This document shows positions 63,138-64,000 of a stretch of 64,000 nt of DNA, piece by piece. Both the position numbers and the translations under genes were made by a program. How positions within the stretch are numbered: position 1 is the stretch's first letter; each line of letters starts with the position of its first letter. The stretch is from NCBI RefSeq assembly GCF_000298235.1, contig NZ_BAHE01000014.1, positions 1 to 64,000 on the forward strand. The letters are read 5' to 3'. The notes beneath the pieces were generated by a model. It ran no database searches, had not been told where the DNA came from, and was given only the letters and a program-made list of their open reading frames with translations. This DNA is from Gordonia namibiensis NBRC 108229. GTDB lineage: Bacteria > Actinomycetota > Actinomycetes > Mycobacteriales > Mycobacteriaceae.

Positions 63138-63586
63138 TGTGTGCCTTACTTGTTGAGAGTGTGAGGGGGCGCTCTCGGTTCCGGCTTGTGGCCGTCACCC
63201 AGGGGTGGTGCGCACGACTCCGCCGGGATTGTCTAGCCGGTGGGGTCACTACAACACCGGCTCGAGCTCAATTCGTTCCCGAGAATCCGTCGTATTGTGT
63301 GACTTCGGTCACGGTTCGATTTCGGCTGCACCCCGAGTCTGGAAGCGCGGGCGCCCGAAGAATAGACCACGTCCAGTCAACCGTCAATGTGGCAACGCGA
63401 ACTTGTCCGAAATCTGGCGTTTGACGCAGGTCGGACCCGTGCGCAGGGTCACGACACGGCACCGGCGGCGAGGCTCGCGGCCGCGGCGCGGTCGACCCTC
63501 TAGAGTGTTGCGGAGATCGCGCGGGGCGTCGTTCCCGGTGAAGTACAACCGCTCGCGAAGTTCGCCCAGTGAGGAGTCGTTCCACG
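63138..63586. other. 449-bp intergenic region between DUF4193 and the LytR_C gene
   Basis: Holds promoters for both divergent genes but no gene I can support. Notable signals: a CRP-like palindrome at 63298-63313, TTGACG at 63421-63426 and TAGAGT at 63501-63506 (possible -10 for the plus gene). It is less GC-rich than the flanking genes. Confidence 0.6.
63298..63313. promoter_or_regulatory. CRP-like site or UUCG hairpin
   Basis: TGTGA-CTTCGG-TCACG matches the CRP-type consensus TGTGA-N6-TCACA at nine of ten half-site bases; in RNA it would fold as GUGAC-UUCG-GUCAC. It lies 160 bp before the DUF4193 start and about 275 bp before the LytR_C gene. Confidence 0.4.
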
Positions 63587-64000
63587 GTGGTCTCGAAGAT
63601 TACGACCGGCTACCCGACCGACGAACAGGGCCGCCCGTACCCACGCCGCCGGTATGCGCCGGCGATCATCACGGTGGTGGTCCTTCTGGTCCTCGGCGTG
63701 ATCGTCTGGGCGGTCGTGCTCGGCAGTGACGACAGCGAATCGGTCCCCACCGCCTGCAATCAGCCGTCCCCGGCAACCGCGACCGAAGCCGGTGCACCGG
63801 AGCCGGCGGAGCCGCCGGTCCTCTCCCCGGTCCCACGCGACGAGATGCTGGAGGTCGCGCCCGCCGCGCTGTCGACCTTCCAGGTCCGCGTCCTCAACGC
63901 GTCCGAGGAACGGGGCGCGGCCCGGTCGGTGTCCGAGGACCTCGCCGCCCAGGGCTTCACCCCGGCCGCCGACACCCCGTTCGCCGATGATCCCGTCTAC
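63587..64000 (+). CDS. LytR_C-domain envelope protein (Cei/Rv2700-like), 5' part
   Basis: Partial gene running off the window edge: 138 codons are present. GTG at 63587 with GAGGAG about 10 bases upstream. The product has a cytoplasmic Arg-rich start (PYPRRRYAPA), one transmembrane helix (about residues 25-46), a Pro/Glu/Ala linker with one Cys, then the beginning of a LytR_C domain (FQVRVLNASEERGAARSVS). In M. tuberculosis the equivalent protein supports envelope integrity. The end is not in the window. Confidence 0.88.
   Translation, partial: MVSKITTGYPTDEQGRPYPRRRYAPAIITVVVLLVLGVIVWAVVLGSDDSESVPTACNQPSPATATEAGAPEPAEPPVLSPVPRDEMLEVAPAALSTFQVRVLNASEERGAARSVSEDLAAQGFTPAADTPFADDPVY

Overview
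The window is one continuous high-GC actinobacterial chromosome segment from the mycolic-acid group (Corynebacteriales, most like Gordonia; genus is an inference from gene content and order, not proven). It is densely coded with many 4-bp ATGA/GTGA stop-start overlaps. Most of the gene order matches, from memory of that genome, the Mycobacterium tuberculosis stretch Rv2583c to Rv2700 with pieces missing. It encodes PI-mannoside and arabinan synthesis (pgsA, PI-mannoside acyltransferase, pimA, aftC), as expected for a mycolata cell envelope.

Region 1 (1-23 kb, almost all minus strand) is core housekeeping: rsh (ppGpp), apt, a peptide-binding lipoprotein, secF-secD-yajC (Sec export), ruvB-ruvA-ruvC (Holliday junctions), yebC, pdxT, tesB, then a LuxR-type regulator, an FHA protein and a PP2C phosphatase sitting between tesB and pdxS, followed by an Rv2609c-like membrane protein, pimA, the acyltransferase, pgsA, a HIT protein and thrS.

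Region 2 (23-38.2 kb) is more accessory: a TetR/aldo-keto reductase pair with palindromic operators, a GT87 membrane glycosyltransferase, a tRNA cluster (Val-CAC, Gly-GCC, Cys-GCA, Val-GAC, second Gly-GCC), an unknown secreted protein, an ABC exporter pair, and a divergent catabolic regulon. That regulon is a five-gene overlapping operon (nitroreductase, acyl-CoA ligase, TetR, family III CoA-transferase/racemase, second acyl-CoA ligase) facing a Baeyer-Villiger monooxygenase. The two arms each carry the same palindrome ACTAAC-N4-GTTAGT at the promoter. This is the best candidate for an undescribed system in the window.

Region 3 (38.2-64 kb) returns to conserved order: sseA-like sulfurtransferase, GNAT, zapE, RibD-like reductase, a secreted alpha/beta-hydrolase-fold lipoprotein that has lost its catalytic Ser and His, aftC, msrB, two tandem small secreted-type paralogues (one without a signal peptide), the coproporphyrin-type haem genes hemQ-hemY-hemE, DUF3000, RNase D, dxs, an RNA uracil methyltransferase, an APC permease, the ceoBC/Trk pair, DUF3159, an OB-fold protein, DUF3710, dut, DUF3093, DUF4193 and a LytR_C protein cut by the window edge. 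No rRNA, CRISPR array, insertion sequence, integrase or replication origin was seen.
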